Shown here: in pieces, positions 45,992-55,207 of the stretch
Layout of the letters: every line of letters begins with the position of its first letter
Position numbering within the stretch: position 1 is the stretch's first letter
From: Bacteroidota bacterium
Lineage (GTDB): Bacteria > Bacteroidota > JABWAT01
Assembly: GCA_013360915.1 (NCBI GenBank)
Contig: JABWAT010000002.1
Coordinates: 446,098 to 510,097 of the forward strand
Length of the DNA: 64,000 nt
Reading direction: 5' to 3'
The notes under the pieces: model-generated
The model's database searches: none
Told to the model about the DNA's origin: nothing
The model's input: the letters and a program-made list of their open reading frames with translations, nothing else
Position numbers and translations under genes: made by a program

Positions 45992-47239
45992 ATGATCACC
46001 ACCACTTTTCATCGGTTCAGGTTACCCAACGGTCTTCAGGTCGTTGCGGAGGAGATTCCCTGGGCTCAGTCTGTTCTGATCAGTATCTGGATAAAAGGCG
46101 GTAGCCGTATTGAGGATCCCCGGGTTGCGGGCGTTTCTCATCTGGTCGAACACCTGGTCTTCAAAGGTACCCGTTCAAGAAAAATTCATCAGATTGCCCA
46201 TGGGATTGAATCGGTGGGTGGTTATATCAATGCAGTCACCGATAAGGAAAGTACCTGCTTCTATGCCAGGGTTCCTTCTGACTTTCAGGAAAAAGCCATC
46301 GATATTCTGACCGATCTGGTTTTCTTCCCGGTTATCCGGCCGTCCGACCTTGATAAGGAAAGACAGGTGGTTCTGGATGAACTGATGGGAATTGAAGATA
46401 CACCGGATGATTTCATCAACGATTGGTTTGAAGAAGTCCTGTTTGAAGGAACCGGTCTGGCACATCCGGTAATCGGAACCCGTGAAACGGTTGAAAAAAT
46501 CGGTATTGGTGACTGTCACCGGCTGATTCACTCCCATCACCAACCGGACTCTGTTCTGATTACCGTTACCGGCAGGTTCAACCGCGATCTCCTCGATAAA
46601 CAATTGAACCGGTTTACCCGGGATCTGGGTGCATTTCACCAACCGGTTGATCCGGTGGTTACCTCAGGGGTGATTCCCGCTAAAGTGTCTTCGGAACCCA
46701 TGAGGAAGCCGATTAGTCAGAGCCACCTGATGTTGGGACGAAAAGGGGTTTCCGTTGATGACCGTGCCTCCATGGTTCAGTTATTGGTCTCCAATTGTCT
46801 GGGAGGCGGAATGAGTTCGCGTCTCAATCTGCGGATCAGGGAAAAGTACGGATTTTGTTATCACATTTACTCGTCGGTTAATTTTTATTCTGATACCAGT
46901 GCCTTTTCGGTGTATGCGGCCACCGAACCGGGCAAAACAAAGAAGTTAAATTCTCTCATTGACCAGGAACTTGACCGGCTGCAGACCGACGGAATCAGTG
47001 AGAGGGAACTCGGAATGCAGAAAAAAGCCATGCGTGGCAATCTTCTGATCAATTCCGAAAGTCTCACCGCACGCCATCAGATTCTCAGCCGTACCGAATT
47101 GACCCTCGGGCACTACCAGACATTTGAAGAGCAGGTGGCTGAAATCGAATCCATCACCGTGAATGACATCCGGAAATGGCTCGATGAATACCCGCTGACC
47201 ACGGGGTTATCAAGGGTTGATATCATCGGGGAAGGTTGA
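45992..47239 (+). CDS. M16 family processing protease
   Basis: 415 residues. Zinc motif HLVEH at 50-54 within GVSHLVEHLVFKGT, with the third ligand Glu in LDELMGIEDTPDD or nearby. C-terminal M16 domain with SSRLNLRIREKYGFCYHIYS. Resembles the MlpA/YmxG-type peptidase that commonly follows pnp. The start lies directly after the T run of the pnp terminator, and no Shine-Dalgarno fits except GAGG inside the terminator stem, so expression may depend on readthrough. Confidence 0.93.
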   Translation: MITTTFHRFRLPNGLQVVAEEIPWAQSVLISIWIKGGSRIEDPRVAGVSHLVEHLVFKGTRSRKIHQIAHGIESVGGYINAVTDKESTCFYARVPSDFQEKAIDILTDLVFFPVIRPSDLDKERQVVLDELMGIEDTPDDFINDWFEEVLFEGTGLAHPVIGTRETVEKIGIGDCHRLIHSHHQPDSVLITVTGRFNRDLLDKQLNRFTRDLGAFHQPVDPVVTSGVIPAKVSSEPMRKPISQSHLMLGRKGVSVDDRASMVQLLVSNCLGGGMSSRLNLRIREKYGFCYHIYSSVNFYSDTSAFSVYAATEPGKTKKLNSLIDQELDRLQTDGISERELGMQKKAMRGNLLINSESLTARHQILSRTELTLGHYQTFEEQVAEIESITVNDIRKWLDEYPLTTGLSRVDIIGEG

Positions 47240-47266
47240 TTTTGCCTACCTGCCCGATTAACTTGA
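47235..47266 (+). promoter_or_regulatory. Putative promoter of alanine dehydrogenase gene
   Basis: GTTG (47235-47238), 20 bases, TAACTTGA (47259-47266), overlapping the stop of the M16 gene and about 40 bases before the ald ATG. Confidence 0.4.
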
Positions 47267-47305
47267 CAAGTCTGAATTCACGCAAAAAACCATGAAGGAA
47301 CCACT

Positions 47306-48421
47306 ATGATTATCGGAGTCCCAAAAGAAATAAAAACGATGGAGAACCGCGTGGGTCTCACTCCAATGAACGTTCATGCACTGGTACAGGCCGGGCATAC
47401 CGTTCTGGTTGAGAGTCATGCAGGAGAGGGGTCCGGATTTGCAGACGTTGATTATATTTCGAACGGAGCCAGAATACTTCCGACGCCGGCTGAAATTTAC
47501 CAGCAGGCCGATATGATTGTGAAGGTGAAGGAACCGATTCAGCCAGAATATCCAATGCTCAGAGAAGGGCAGATCATCTTCACCTATTTTCACTTTGCTG
47601 CATCACGCGAACTGACCGACGCCGTGATTAAAAGCAAATGCATTGCCATTGCTTACGAAACCGTCCAGAAGACAGATAAAAGCCTTCCGCTGCTGACTCC
47701 CATGAGTGAAGTGGCAGGCCGGATGGCCATTCAGGAAGGGGCCAAATACCTTGAAAAGGCCATGGGTGGCCGGGGCATTCTGCTTGGCGGCGTTCCTGGG
47801 GTTGCACCTGCACAGGTGGTGATACTCGGAGGTGGTGTTGTGGGCATGAATGCGGCCAAAATGGCGGCTGGAATGGGTGCCGATGTGACCCTTCTCGATA
47901 TCAATATAGACCAGATGCGCTATCTGGATGACATCATGCCTAAAAACGTCAGAACGGTGATGAGCAATGCATATAACATCCGGCAGGCTGTTATAAATGC
48001 TGATCTGGTCGTTGGTGCGGTTCTCCTGCCCGGAGCGAAAGCCCCCAAACTGGTCAACCGGGACCTGATCAGGGAAATGCGCCCGGGTGCAGTGGTGGTC
48101 GATGTGGCGGTTGATCAGGGAGGATGTATTGAAACCTGTACCCCAACCACCCATGAAAACCCAACTTATGTGATAGATGGTGTGATTCATTACTGTGTGG
48201 CCAATATGCCGGGAGCCGTTCCTTTCACATCCACCATTGCGCTTAACAACGCAACCTTACCCTATACACTTCAGCTGGCTAACAAGGGCTGGAAGAAGGC
48301 CTGCTCGGATAACCGCGAGTTGCTGCTCGGGTTAAACGTGGTGGCCGGAAAAGTGGTCTATGGCGGCGTGGCAGATGCTTTTGGTCTGACCCTTCATCCG
48401 GTTGAATCGGTGCTGGCCTGA
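47306..48421 (+). CDS. ald: Alanine dehydrogenase
   Basis: 371 residues, typical length. NAD-dependent reversible deamination of L-alanine to pyruvate and ammonia. N-terminal [20 protein letters not shown] with the substrate Arg, [10 protein letters not shown] with the catalytic-region Lys, and the Rossmann motif [15 protein letters not shown]. Its stop overlaps the dut start by one base. It interrupts the frequent pnp-M16-dut order. Confidence 0.96.
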   Translation: MIIGVPKEIKTMENRVGLTPMNVHALVQAGHTVLVESHAGEGSGFADVDYISNGARILPTPAEIYQQADMIVKVKEPIQPEYPMLREGQIIFTYFHFAASRELTDAVIKSKCIAIAYETVQKTDKSLPLLTPMSEVAGRMAIQEGAKYLEKAMGGRGILLGGVPGVAPAQVVILGGGVVGMNAAKMAAGMGADVTLLDINIDQMRYLDDIMPKNVRTVMSNAYNIRQAVINADLVVGAVLLPGAKAPKLVNRDLIREMRPGAVVVDVAVDQGGCIETCTPTTHENPTYVIDGVIHYCVANMPGAVPFTSTIALNNATLPYTLQLANKGWKKACSDNRELLLGLNVVAGKVVYGGVADAFGLTLHPVESVLA

Positions 48422-48870
48422 TGGGTGTTACCGTCCACTTTCAGAAATTGTCTCACTTCGGAGACCTGGAGCTTCCTGGTTATGCAACCGACCAGTCTGC
48501 GGGGATGGACCTGCGGGCGGCGGTTGCTGAACCTGTCATTCTGAACCCCGGTGACAGACGGGTGATTCCCTGCGGATTTTCCATGGAACTTCCAGCCGGG
48601 TTTGAAGCGCAGGTAAGGCCGCGAAGCGGACTTGCCGCCAAAAACGGCGTGACGGTCCTGAATGCACCCGGCACCATCGATGCCGATTACCGGGGTGAAG
48701 TCATGGTGATTCTTGTAAATCACGGTCAGGAGTCCTTTACCGTTCACCGGGGTGACCGGATCGCTCAGATGATCATTGCCCCGGTAAGCAGAGTGGAATG
48801 GGAAGTGGCATCCTCACTGTCCGTAACCCGGCGTGGTGAAGGTGGATTCGGACATACCGGCAAGCATTGA
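48421..48870 (+). CDS. dut: Deoxyuridine 5'-triphosphate nucleotidohydrolase
   Basis: 149 residues, trimeric dUTPase family. Motif 1 SAGMDLRAA, motif 2 PRSGLAAK, motif 3 GTIDADYRGEV with the catalytic Asp, motif 4 GDRIAQMII, motif 5 RGEGGFGHTG. Converts dUTP to dUMP, limiting uracil in DNA and feeding dTMP synthesis. Overlaps the next gene by 38 bases. Confidence 0.97.
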   Translation: MGVTVHFQKLSHFGDLELPGYATDQSAGMDLRAAVAEPVILNPGDRRVIPCGFSMELPAGFEAQVRPRSGLAAKNGVTVLNAPGTIDADYRGEVMVILVNHGQESFTVHRGDRIAQMIIAPVSRVEWEVASSLSVTRRGEGGFGHTGKH

Positions 48871-49561
48871 CCCCATTCTCGGTTTCCATGATATCGGAGA
48901 CCGGTTCGACTGGACGTTAAATGTTCTTCCGGCCGATCGGTTGAGGTCCATTGCCACCATTCCTGAAGTTATGAAAACCAGAACAGGATTTTTGTTTGAT
49001 GATGGCTACGACTGTCTGTTAAACGAATCTGTTCAAAACCTGCTTCAGCCTTTCACCCGGTGGGTCAGTATCATTACCCAGGCCACCGGAGGGTCGAATT
49101 CATGGGATACACGTCCCGGCGGCGGCCAGAGAAAACATCTGAACGCCGGTGAAATCAGAACGCTGGCCGACCAGGGATGGATCATTCTGTCACATACCCG
49201 TTCTCACCGTGCGCTGACCGTTTTACCAGTCCTCGAGCAAAGGAAAGAATTGACAGAAAGCCGGGATGAACTGGAGCAGATCACCGGACGGAAAATCACC
49301 GGATTGTCTCTGCCGTTTGGCCGGTTTAATTCTGATGTGATCTCACTGGCAGGCGACTGTGGCTATGATCAGTTTTTCAGCAACCGTTACCAGACAGCAC
49401 GGGTCAGACGGGTCCTGTCGGTTTACCGGTGGGACTCAAACCGGACCATCATTAACAAACTGAACCGCCACCCGGTTGAAATGTCCAGACTCTGGTTTAT
49501 CAATACGTGTGCGTCGGGCACCATTGCTGTTCAATCGCTAAAACAAATGCTTTCTAAATGA
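48833..49561 (+). CDS. Polysaccharide deacetylase (NodB/CE4) family protein
   Basis: 242 residues. NodB-domain motifs GFLFDDGYD (catalytic and metal Asp) and SHTRSH (metal His pair), followed by LSLPFGRFNSDV as motif 3. No signal peptide is visible, which is odd for an enzyme acting on peptidoglycan or exopolysaccharide; a cytoplasmic glycan precursor is possible. The start is GTG at 48833, 48836 or 48842, inside the end of dut. Overlaps the AI-2E exporter by four bases. Confidence 0.8.
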   Translation: MVKVDSDIPASIDPILGFHDIGDRFDWTLNVLPADRLRSIATIPEVMKTRTGFLFDDGYDCLLNESVQNLLQPFTRWVSIITQATGGSNSWDTRPGGGQRKHLNAGEIRTLADQGWIILSHTRSHRALTVLPVLEQRKELTESRDELEQITGRKITGLSLPFGRFNSDVISLAGDCGYDQFFSNRYQTARVRRVLSVYRWDSNRTIINKLNRHPVEMSRLWFINTCASGTIAVQSLKQMLSK

Positions 49562-50835
49562 GTGAAAAAAGCCTGATTCCCCAATTACCCGATGGCAAAG
49601 GTCCGGACCTGCTGGCCATGGTTGCCATGGTGGCAGCCTGCGTGATTCTCATTGCCATTGCCTTCCTGATTCCCGTTGAGACCGGACCATTTGTTCTGTC
49701 AGGTCTGATTGCCATCATTTTATGGCCTCATAAGCACCATCAGGCTGCCCGAAGCATCCTGTATGCCCTTGTTTTTATTCTGCTCATCTATATCATTTCT
49801 GAATTGCGGATCGTTTTGGTCCCGTTTATTATTTCGTTTATGGTGGCCTACCTGATGGCACCCATCATGTCCTGGTTGCGCCATTTTCGTATTCCGGCCG
49901 GACTGGCAGCCATGCTTGTTACTTTGATCTTCTTGGGTGGGCTTACTCTGGTCGGATTTGGAATTGGTCCCATTCTCATCGATCAGGTTAAGTCTCTGAG
50001 TACCCATGCCAAATCCATTTCGGAGTTTATTCCATCCTTGTTGGCCGATCCGGAAGTCCGGTCGGTTCTGATGAATCTGGGGCTGGATCCAACCGTCATT
50101 CTGACGAAATACAATACTCAGCTGATACCATCTTTGCAGAACTACCTCTTTGACTCAGATGGGTTGGTTACCAATTTTCCCACCTTGCTGAATGTGGTGG
50201 CCAACGTGGTTCTGATGCTGGTGTTTCTGCCATTTCTGCTGTTTTATTTCATGCGGGATTATGAAGAGCTCATTCACCGGTTTCAGGGGTTTATTCCGGA
50301 TGAACGCAGGGAGTGGGTTGAATTTCACAGCCGTAAGCTTCAGCAGATTATTGCCACTTATGTGCGGGGTCAGTTGCTGATTGCCTTTATCGGAGGCGTG
50401 ATCTGTCTGGTTCCTTTCCTGATTTTCTCCACACCATATGCGCTGGTACTTTCAATCGGATTCCTTTTCCTGTCTCTGGTTCCCTACGTGGGAGTGATTC
50501 TGATGCTGGTGATTGGGGTCTTGTTATGTACCTCCTCCCCAAATTTTCTGTTCCATGCCACGGTGGTGGTGGCCACTTTTCTGGGAAGCTCGGCCATCCA
50601 GAACTTTATTCTGACACCTAAAATTCTGGGTGATCGGGTCGGATTGCATCCTGTGATTCTGCTTCTTTCTATTTCCATTTTCGGTTACTTCCTGGGCATG
50701 CTTGGATTATTGATTGCGATTCCGCTCACCGCTGCCCTTAACACGTACTTTAAAGACTGGCTCGAAATCAAAAACCAGGAATTCGCCAGACAGTCAGCCT
50801 CGGGGACCCGCGGCAGAAAAGGGTCCGTTTCATGA
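49558..50835 (+). CDS. AI-2E family transporter
   Basis: 425-residue membrane protein with about eight helices, of the AI-2E/UPF0118 (PF01594) family: N-terminal helical pair, FIISFMVAYLMAPI, a soluble loop region, and C-terminal GVICLVPFLIF and VGLHPVILLLSI blocks. Members export autoinducer-2, sodium/protons or unknown compounds; the substrate cannot be assigned. It is translationally coupled to the deacetylase before it and der after it. Confidence 0.88.
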   Translation: MSEKSLIPQLPDGKGPDLLAMVAMVAACVILIAIAFLIPVETGPFVLSGLIAIILWPHKHHQAARSILYALVFILLIYIISELRIVLVPFIISFMVAYLMAPIMSWLRHFRIPAGLAAMLVTLIFLGGLTLVGFGIGPILIDQVKSLSTHAKSISEFIPSLLADPEVRSVLMNLGLDPTVILTKYNTQLIPSLQNYLFDSDGLVTNFPTLLNVVANVVLMLVFLPFLLFYFMRDYEELIHRFQGFIPDERREWVEFHSRKLQQIIATYVRGQLLIAFIGGVICLVPFLIFSTPYALVLSIGFLFLSLVPYVGVILMLVIGVLLCTSSPNFLFHATVVVATFLGSSAIQNFILTPKILGDRVGLHPVILLLSISIFGYFLGMLGLLIAIPLTAALNTYFKDWLEIKNQEFARQSASGTRGRKGSVS

Positions 50836-52151
50836 GTCAGGTTATTGCCATTGTCGGCCGCCCGAATGTGGGCAAATCGACCCTTTTTAACCGGTTGCTT
50901 GGTCGCCGGATGGCGATTGTGCACGATATGCCGGGTGTGACCCGTGACCGTCACATTGCAACAGGAGAATGGGCAGGTAAACCCTTCACCCTGATTGATA
51001 CCGGTGGCTTTGTACCCGATTCGCGGGATGAAATGGAAGTCGCCATCCGGGAACAATCCGAGCTGGCCGTCCGGCAGGCCGATGTATTGTTATTCCTGGT
51101 GGATGCCCAGACAGGCATTACCCGTCATGATGAACTGATTGCCACCGAATTGAGGAAATCCCGCAAACCCGTTTTTGTCGTGGTCAACAAAGTGGATGAC
51201 AATGGCCGGGTGGGCGATATCTATGAGTTTCATAAACTGGCTCTTGGAGATCCGATCGGTATATCTGCCGTTCAGGGGTTGAATATTGGTGACCTTCTGG
51301 ACCGCCTGACCGCGTCCTTTGCCACCGGACTGGTTCCGGAAGATCCTCGTTTAAAAATTGCCATTGTCGGTCGCCCGAATGTGGGCAAATCTTCCATGGT
51401 GAACGCCTTTCTGGGTGAAAACAGGCAGATTGTCAGTCCGGTTGCAGGAACCACCCGCGATTCGGTTGATACTGAGTTTAAGTATTTCGGTCATGACCTT
51501 ATTCTGATCGACACTGCTGGCCTGAGGAAAAAAAGCAGAGTCAGGGAGTCGATCGAATTTTTCTCCACCGTCCGTACTCAGCGTGCCATGGAACGGAGCG
51601 ACGTGGTGATTGTGCTGGCCGATGCAGGTGAGGGCATTACCGATCAGGATTTACGCGTGGTCAGTGAAGCCATCCGGTTGGGGAAGGGAATCATCCTTGC
51701 AGTAAATAAGTGGGACCTGATCGAAAAGACCCATAAAACCTACCGTGAAATGGAGGCCGACATTCTGGCCAGACTGGGAACCAACCGGTTTGTCCCGGTA
51801 ATGTTTGTCAGTGTCCATGAAAAACAGCGGCTGCTTAAATTGCTGGATCTGGCCATTCAGGTGCAGGAAAACCGACGATTAAAAATTTCAACTTCAAAGT
51901 TGAATGAATTTCTTCTGCCGGTCATTCAGAAGACGCCGCCCCCCGCCACCATGGGTAAGCAGATCAAGATTAAATACATCACACAGATGGGGACAGAGCC
52001 TCCTGTTTTCGGCTTCTTTACCAATTTCCCCAAACTCATCGATGATGCCTACCGTCGTTTTCTGGAAAGGCAGATCCGGTCGAACTATGACCTGAGTGGT
52101 GTTCCGGTAAGAATGGTGTTTAAAAGCAAGAATCCGGATGCGGACCAGTAA
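50832..52151 (+). CDS. der: Ribosome-associated GTPase Der (EngA)
   Basis: 439 residues. Tandem GTPase domains: GRPNVGKST at about 8-16 with DTGG, NKVD; and GRPNVGKSS near 180 with DTAGLRKKSR, NKWD. C-terminal KH-like domain. Required for 50S subunit assembly. Overlaps both neighbours by 4 and 14 bases. Confidence 0.97.
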   Translation: MSQVIAIVGRPNVGKSTLFNRLLGRRMAIVHDMPGVTRDRHIATGEWAGKPFTLIDTGGFVPDSRDEMEVAIREQSELAVRQADVLLFLVDAQTGITRHDELIATELRKSRKPVFVVVNKVDDNGRVGDIYEFHKLALGDPIGISAVQGLNIGDLLDRLTASFATGLVPEDPRLKIAIVGRPNVGKSSMVNAFLGENRQIVSPVAGTTRDSVDTEFKYFGHDLILIDTAGLRKKSRVRESIEFFSTVRTQRAMERSDVVIVLADAGEGITDQDLRVVSEAIRLGKGIILAVNKWDLIEKTHKTYREMEADILARLGTNRFVPVMFVSVHEKQRLLKLLDLAIQVQENRRLKISTSKLNEFLLPVIQKTPPPATMGKQIKIKYITQMGTEPPVFGFFTNFPKLIDDAYRRFLERQIRSNYDLSGVPVRMVFKSKNPDADQ

Positions 52152-53490
52152 ACCACATGTGGTAATTGTGGGAGGAGTGGCAGCAGGGACTGCCGCAGCC
52201 GCTCATCTGAAACGTCTTGAACCCCGCTGCCGGGTTTCCCTGATCGAAAAGCAACCGGTAATTTCCTATTCAGTCTGTGACATTCCTTACCTGACCGATG
52301 GTCGTGCAGGCACCCCTCAGGACCTCATTGTTTACACTCCGGAACGGTTTTCCTCAGAAAAAGGGGTTCAGGTTTATACCAATTCGGTTGTAACCGCCAT
52401 CGATATCAGACGCCGCCAACTCACCTGGAAGCATACCATTTTCCGCACAGAAGAAACCACCCACTGGGATTACCTGATACTGGCCACTGGCGTGGAGCCC
52501 ATCCAACCATTCACAGGCAGCAATGTTTTCACTACCCGACAGTGGGATGAAGCCGCACGGCTGCATCAATTCCTGGAGTCTCAGACCGTCCGGAATGCGG
52601 TGGTAATCGGCGCCGGGCTTGCTGGTTGTGAAATGGCGGAATCCCTTGCCAGAAGGGGAATACGTGCGGTTCTGGTTGAAAAAGACAAGGATATTCTATC
52701 CCGCATGCTTCCTGAAACGCACAGCCGGCGACTTTCTGGTTTATTGCAGAAAAATGGGGTTCAGGTGATTTCCGGAACCAATGACTGGTCGCCCGTAACC
52801 GAGGGAAACCAGATAACCGGAATTCAGATTGGCAAAGGGGATCGGGTTCCGGCCGATCTGGTGATTCTTGCTGCAGGCGTTAAACCACCATCAGGAATTT
52901 CGGGCCTGGAAAATCTGCGAACCGATCAGGATGGTTATTTTCTGGTGGATGGAAAAATGAAAACCAGCTCGGACCGGATTTTTGCAATTGGTGATGGGGC
53001 GAGAGTTTCTGGGAAATCCGCATGGACCAGAGATCGGGACCTGCAACTGGCCACCCGTGCGGCGGCCATGGCCAGAAAAGCGGCTGAATCCATTATTGGA
53101 ACAGATTCACCCTGGAAAGTCCCTGTTTTTCCGGTCGTGCTGCGCTTGTGGGATACCGAAACGGGTTCGGTGGGTTTTCTGGATGAAGAAGATGGTCTGG
53201 ACTGTACCATGGAGATCTCACCGTTCAGCAGAACCGATCCCCGGAAGGGAACCATGCTGCTGACTCTTTTCTTCAGAAAAGGGTCTCAACTGATTACCGG
53301 TGGTGCCGTTTCGGGTCCGGAAGGATGTATGTCGGCTTTGAATCTGCTTTCTCTGGCAGTGAACCACCAGCTCACACTGCAGGATCTGATTCACACCGGT
53401 TATGCCTACCATCCGATGATTGCTCCCAGAGTTAACCCTCTTGTGATGGTTGCTTCAAAGGCACAAAAAATGATTAAACGGAACCGTTAA
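52138..53490 (+). CDS. CoA-disulfide reductase / NADH oxidase-like flavoprotein
   Basis: 450 residues of the pyridine nucleotide-disulfide oxidoreductase class with a single active cysteine. FAD motif VVIVGGVAAGTAAAAHL at the N-terminus, Cys47 in SYSVCDIPY (equivalent to the redox Cys of CoADR and Nox), NAD(P) fold AVVIGAGLAGCEMAESL, and FAD-contact IFAIGDGA. It could reduce CoA disulfide, persulfides or oxygen; no rhodanese domain is fused. It starts inside the end of der. Confidence 0.85.
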   Translation: MRTSKPHVVIVGGVAAGTAAAAHLKRLEPRCRVSLIEKQPVISYSVCDIPYLTDGRAGTPQDLIVYTPERFSSEKGVQVYTNSVVTAIDIRRRQLTWKHTIFRTEETTHWDYLILATGVEPIQPFTGSNVFTTRQWDEAARLHQFLESQTVRNAVVIGAGLAGCEMAESLARRGIRAVLVEKDKDILSRMLPETHSRRLSGLLQKNGVQVISGTNDWSPVTEGNQITGIQIGKGDRVPADLVILAAGVKPPSGISGLENLRTDQDGYFLVDGKMKTSSDRIFAIGDGARVSGKSAWTRDRDLQLATRAAAMARKAAESIIGTDSPWKVPVFPVVLRLWDTETGSVGFLDEEDGLDCTMEISPFSRTDPRKGTMLLTLFFRKGSQLITGGAVSGPEGCMSALNLLSLAVNHQLTLQDLIHTGYAYHPMIAPRVNPLVMVASKAQKMIKRNR

Positions 53491-53515
53491 TGAACACTGA
53501 TTTGTTTGGCCTTTT

Positions 53516-53944
53516 ATGAATACATCCTGGGTTTATGTAACCCGTCAGCTTCACTTTAATGCGGCCCACAGACTCTTTAACCCGCAGTTTTCAAATGAAG
53601 AGAATAACCGGATTTTCGGGCTTTGCAACAATCCGAATGGTCATGGTCACAATTACGAAATAGAGATCACGGTTTACGGACCTGTTGATTTAAAAACCGG
53701 CTATGTGATTGATCTGAAGGAGATTAAAGATCTTGCCGAGGAAGTGATCATTCAGGATTGTGACCACCGGCATCTGAATCTGGATGTTCCCTGGCTTTCT
53801 GGTGTGATTCCGACAGCAGAAAATCTGGTAATTGCATTCTGGAACCGTCTCGAACCCCATTTTAAAACTGCTAAACTCTACAACATCCGACTTTATGAAA
53901 CACCAAGAAACTTTGTCGACTACCGCGGACCTTTCCCCGGATGA
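53516..53944 (+). CDS. 6-pyruvoyl-tetrahydropterin synthase (PTPS-II type)
   Basis: 142 residues. Zinc ligands His18, His43 and His45, catalytic Cys37. The spacing Cys-x5-HGH ([11 protein letters not shown]) is that of biopterin-making PTPS, whereas queuosine-pathway QueD has Cys-x3-[20 protein letters not shown] and YETPRN also match animal PTPS. Converts dihydroneopterin triphosphate to 6-pyruvoyl-tetrahydropterin. Its end overlaps folE by 50 bases, and a short-chain reductase follows, supporting tetrahydrobiopterin-type synthesis. Confidence 0.85.
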   Translation: MNTSWVYVTRQLHFNAAHRLFNPQFSNEENNRIFGLCNNPNGHGHNYEIEITVYGPVDLKTGYVIDLKEIKDLAEEVIIQDCDHRHLNLDVPWLSGVIPTAENLVIAFWNRLEPHFKTAKLYNIRLYETPRNFVDYRGPFPG

Positions 53945-54515
53945 ACTTAAACGGCTGGAAACAATTGCATCCGGGATGGAACACATCATCGGGCAATTGG
54001 GAGAAAACCCTGAACGGGAGGGTTTACAGAAGACTCCCATGCGGGTGGCGAAGGCGCTCCGCTTTCTCACAAGCGGTTATCAGCAAAATCCGGTTGACAT
54101 CCTGACAAGCGCCCTGTTCAGAGAGCGGTATGATGAAATGGTGCTGGTAAAGGATATCGATTTCTATTCCATGTGCGAACATCACATGCTGCCTTTTTTT
54201 GGGAAGGCCCATATTGCCTATATCCCAAATGGTAAAATCGTTGGGCTATCCAAGTTGCCCAGACTGGTGGATGTCTTTGCCCGTCGGATGCAGGTACAGG
54301 AACGAATGACCCAGCAGATCAAGGATACTCTGCAGGAAGTGCTGGAACCACAGGGGGTTGCCGTGGTGATTGAAGGCCGCCACATGTGCATGATGATGCG
54401 GGGTGTGGAAAAACAAAATTCCATCACCACCACCTCGGCCATGTCTGGTGTATTCCTGACCGATCAGTCCACACGTTCCGAATTTATGCGGTTGATCAGG
54501 CACTCCAATCTATGA
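53895..54515 (+). CDS. folE: GTP cyclohydrolase I
   Basis: 206 residues from ATG 53895 (an in-frame upstream start at 53832 would lie far inside PTPS). Zinc/active-site block [18 protein letters not shown] with Cys and two His, [20 protein letters not shown], and C-terminal [12 protein letters not shown] with the second zinc Cys. Converts GTP to dihydroneopterin triphosphate, the PTPS substrate. The stop overlaps the next start (ATGA). Confidence 0.96.
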   Translation: MKHQETLSTTADLSPDELKRLETIASGMEHIIGQLGENPEREGLQKTPMRVAKALRFLTSGYQQNPVDILTSALFRERYDEMVLVKDIDFYSMCEHHMLPFFGKAHIAYIPNGKIVGLSKLPRLVDVFARRMQVQERMTQQIKDTLQEVLEPQGVAVVIEGRHMCMMMRGVEKQNSITTTSAMSGVFLTDQSTRSEFMRLIRHSNL

Positions 54516-55207
54516 AACCTGGTGGGGTGATTGTAACGGGAGCGGGTAAGGGAATCGGCAGAGAGACCTGTCGTTGGTTTGCCCGGCAAGGCTGGCACGT
54601 TTATGCCTTTTCTAAAACGTCTGCTGATCTGCTGAGCCTTGAAGCAGAATTTCCCGGTCAGGTTGAGGGATTTGCTGGTGATGCCTCTGATGAAGCAGAT
54701 GTCAGACGTTTTTTTAACGAGTTTCTGGCCGGAAAAACAACCCCTTCGGTTCTTGTTAACAATGCCGGCCGGTTTGTCCAGTCCACTCTTGAGGATTTGA
54801 GCCCCGCAGTGTTTGAAGAACAGTGGAGAACCAATACATTATCTACCTTTCTGTTAATGAAAGGTATACTTCCTGTTCTGAGACAGGCGGGCACCGGCCA
54901 GATAATTAATGTCATCTCTGTTGCAGCAAAACGTCCCTTCACAGGATCGGGTGCCTACTGTTCCTCTAAATCAGCCCAGGACGGATTGGCTGGAGTCATG
55001 CGGGAAGAGTTTAAGAAGTGGAACATCCGGGTAACGAATGTGTATCCGGGGGCGGCTTTTACAAACTCCTGGGTGGGTACAGGGGTGGAGGAAAAACGGC
55101 TCATGACAGCCGCTGATGTGGCGAAGGTAATTGGTCAGGCCGTGGACCTGGAGAACAACATGGTCCTTGAGGACATTGTTCTCAGGCCGGTTGCAGGCGA
55201 TCTATAA
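54512..55207 (+). CDS. Short-chain dehydrogenase/reductase, candidate sepiapterin reductase
   Basis: 231 residues from ATG 54512. Classical [13 protein letters not shown] cofactor motif, NNAG, catalytic Ser in VISVAAKR, and YCSSK with Tyr/Lys, then PGAAFT. In the PTPS-folE-SDR context the likely job is to reduce 6-pyruvoyl-tetrahydropterin to a biopterin, as sepiapterin reductase does. SDR substrate cannot be proven from sequence. Its stop overlaps the convergent TonB-like gene by six bases. Confidence 0.8.
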   Translation: MKPGGVIVTGAGKGIGRETCRWFARQGWHVYAFSKTSADLLSLEAEFPGQVEGFAGDASDEADVRRFFNEFLAGKTTPSVLVNNAGRFVQSTLEDLSPAVFEEQWRTNTLSTFLLMKGILPVLRQAGTGQIINVISVAAKRPFTGSGAYCSSKSAQDGLAGVMREEFKKWNIRVTNVYPGAAFTNSWVGTGVEEKRLMTAADVAKVIGQAVDLENNMVLEDIVLRPVAGDL

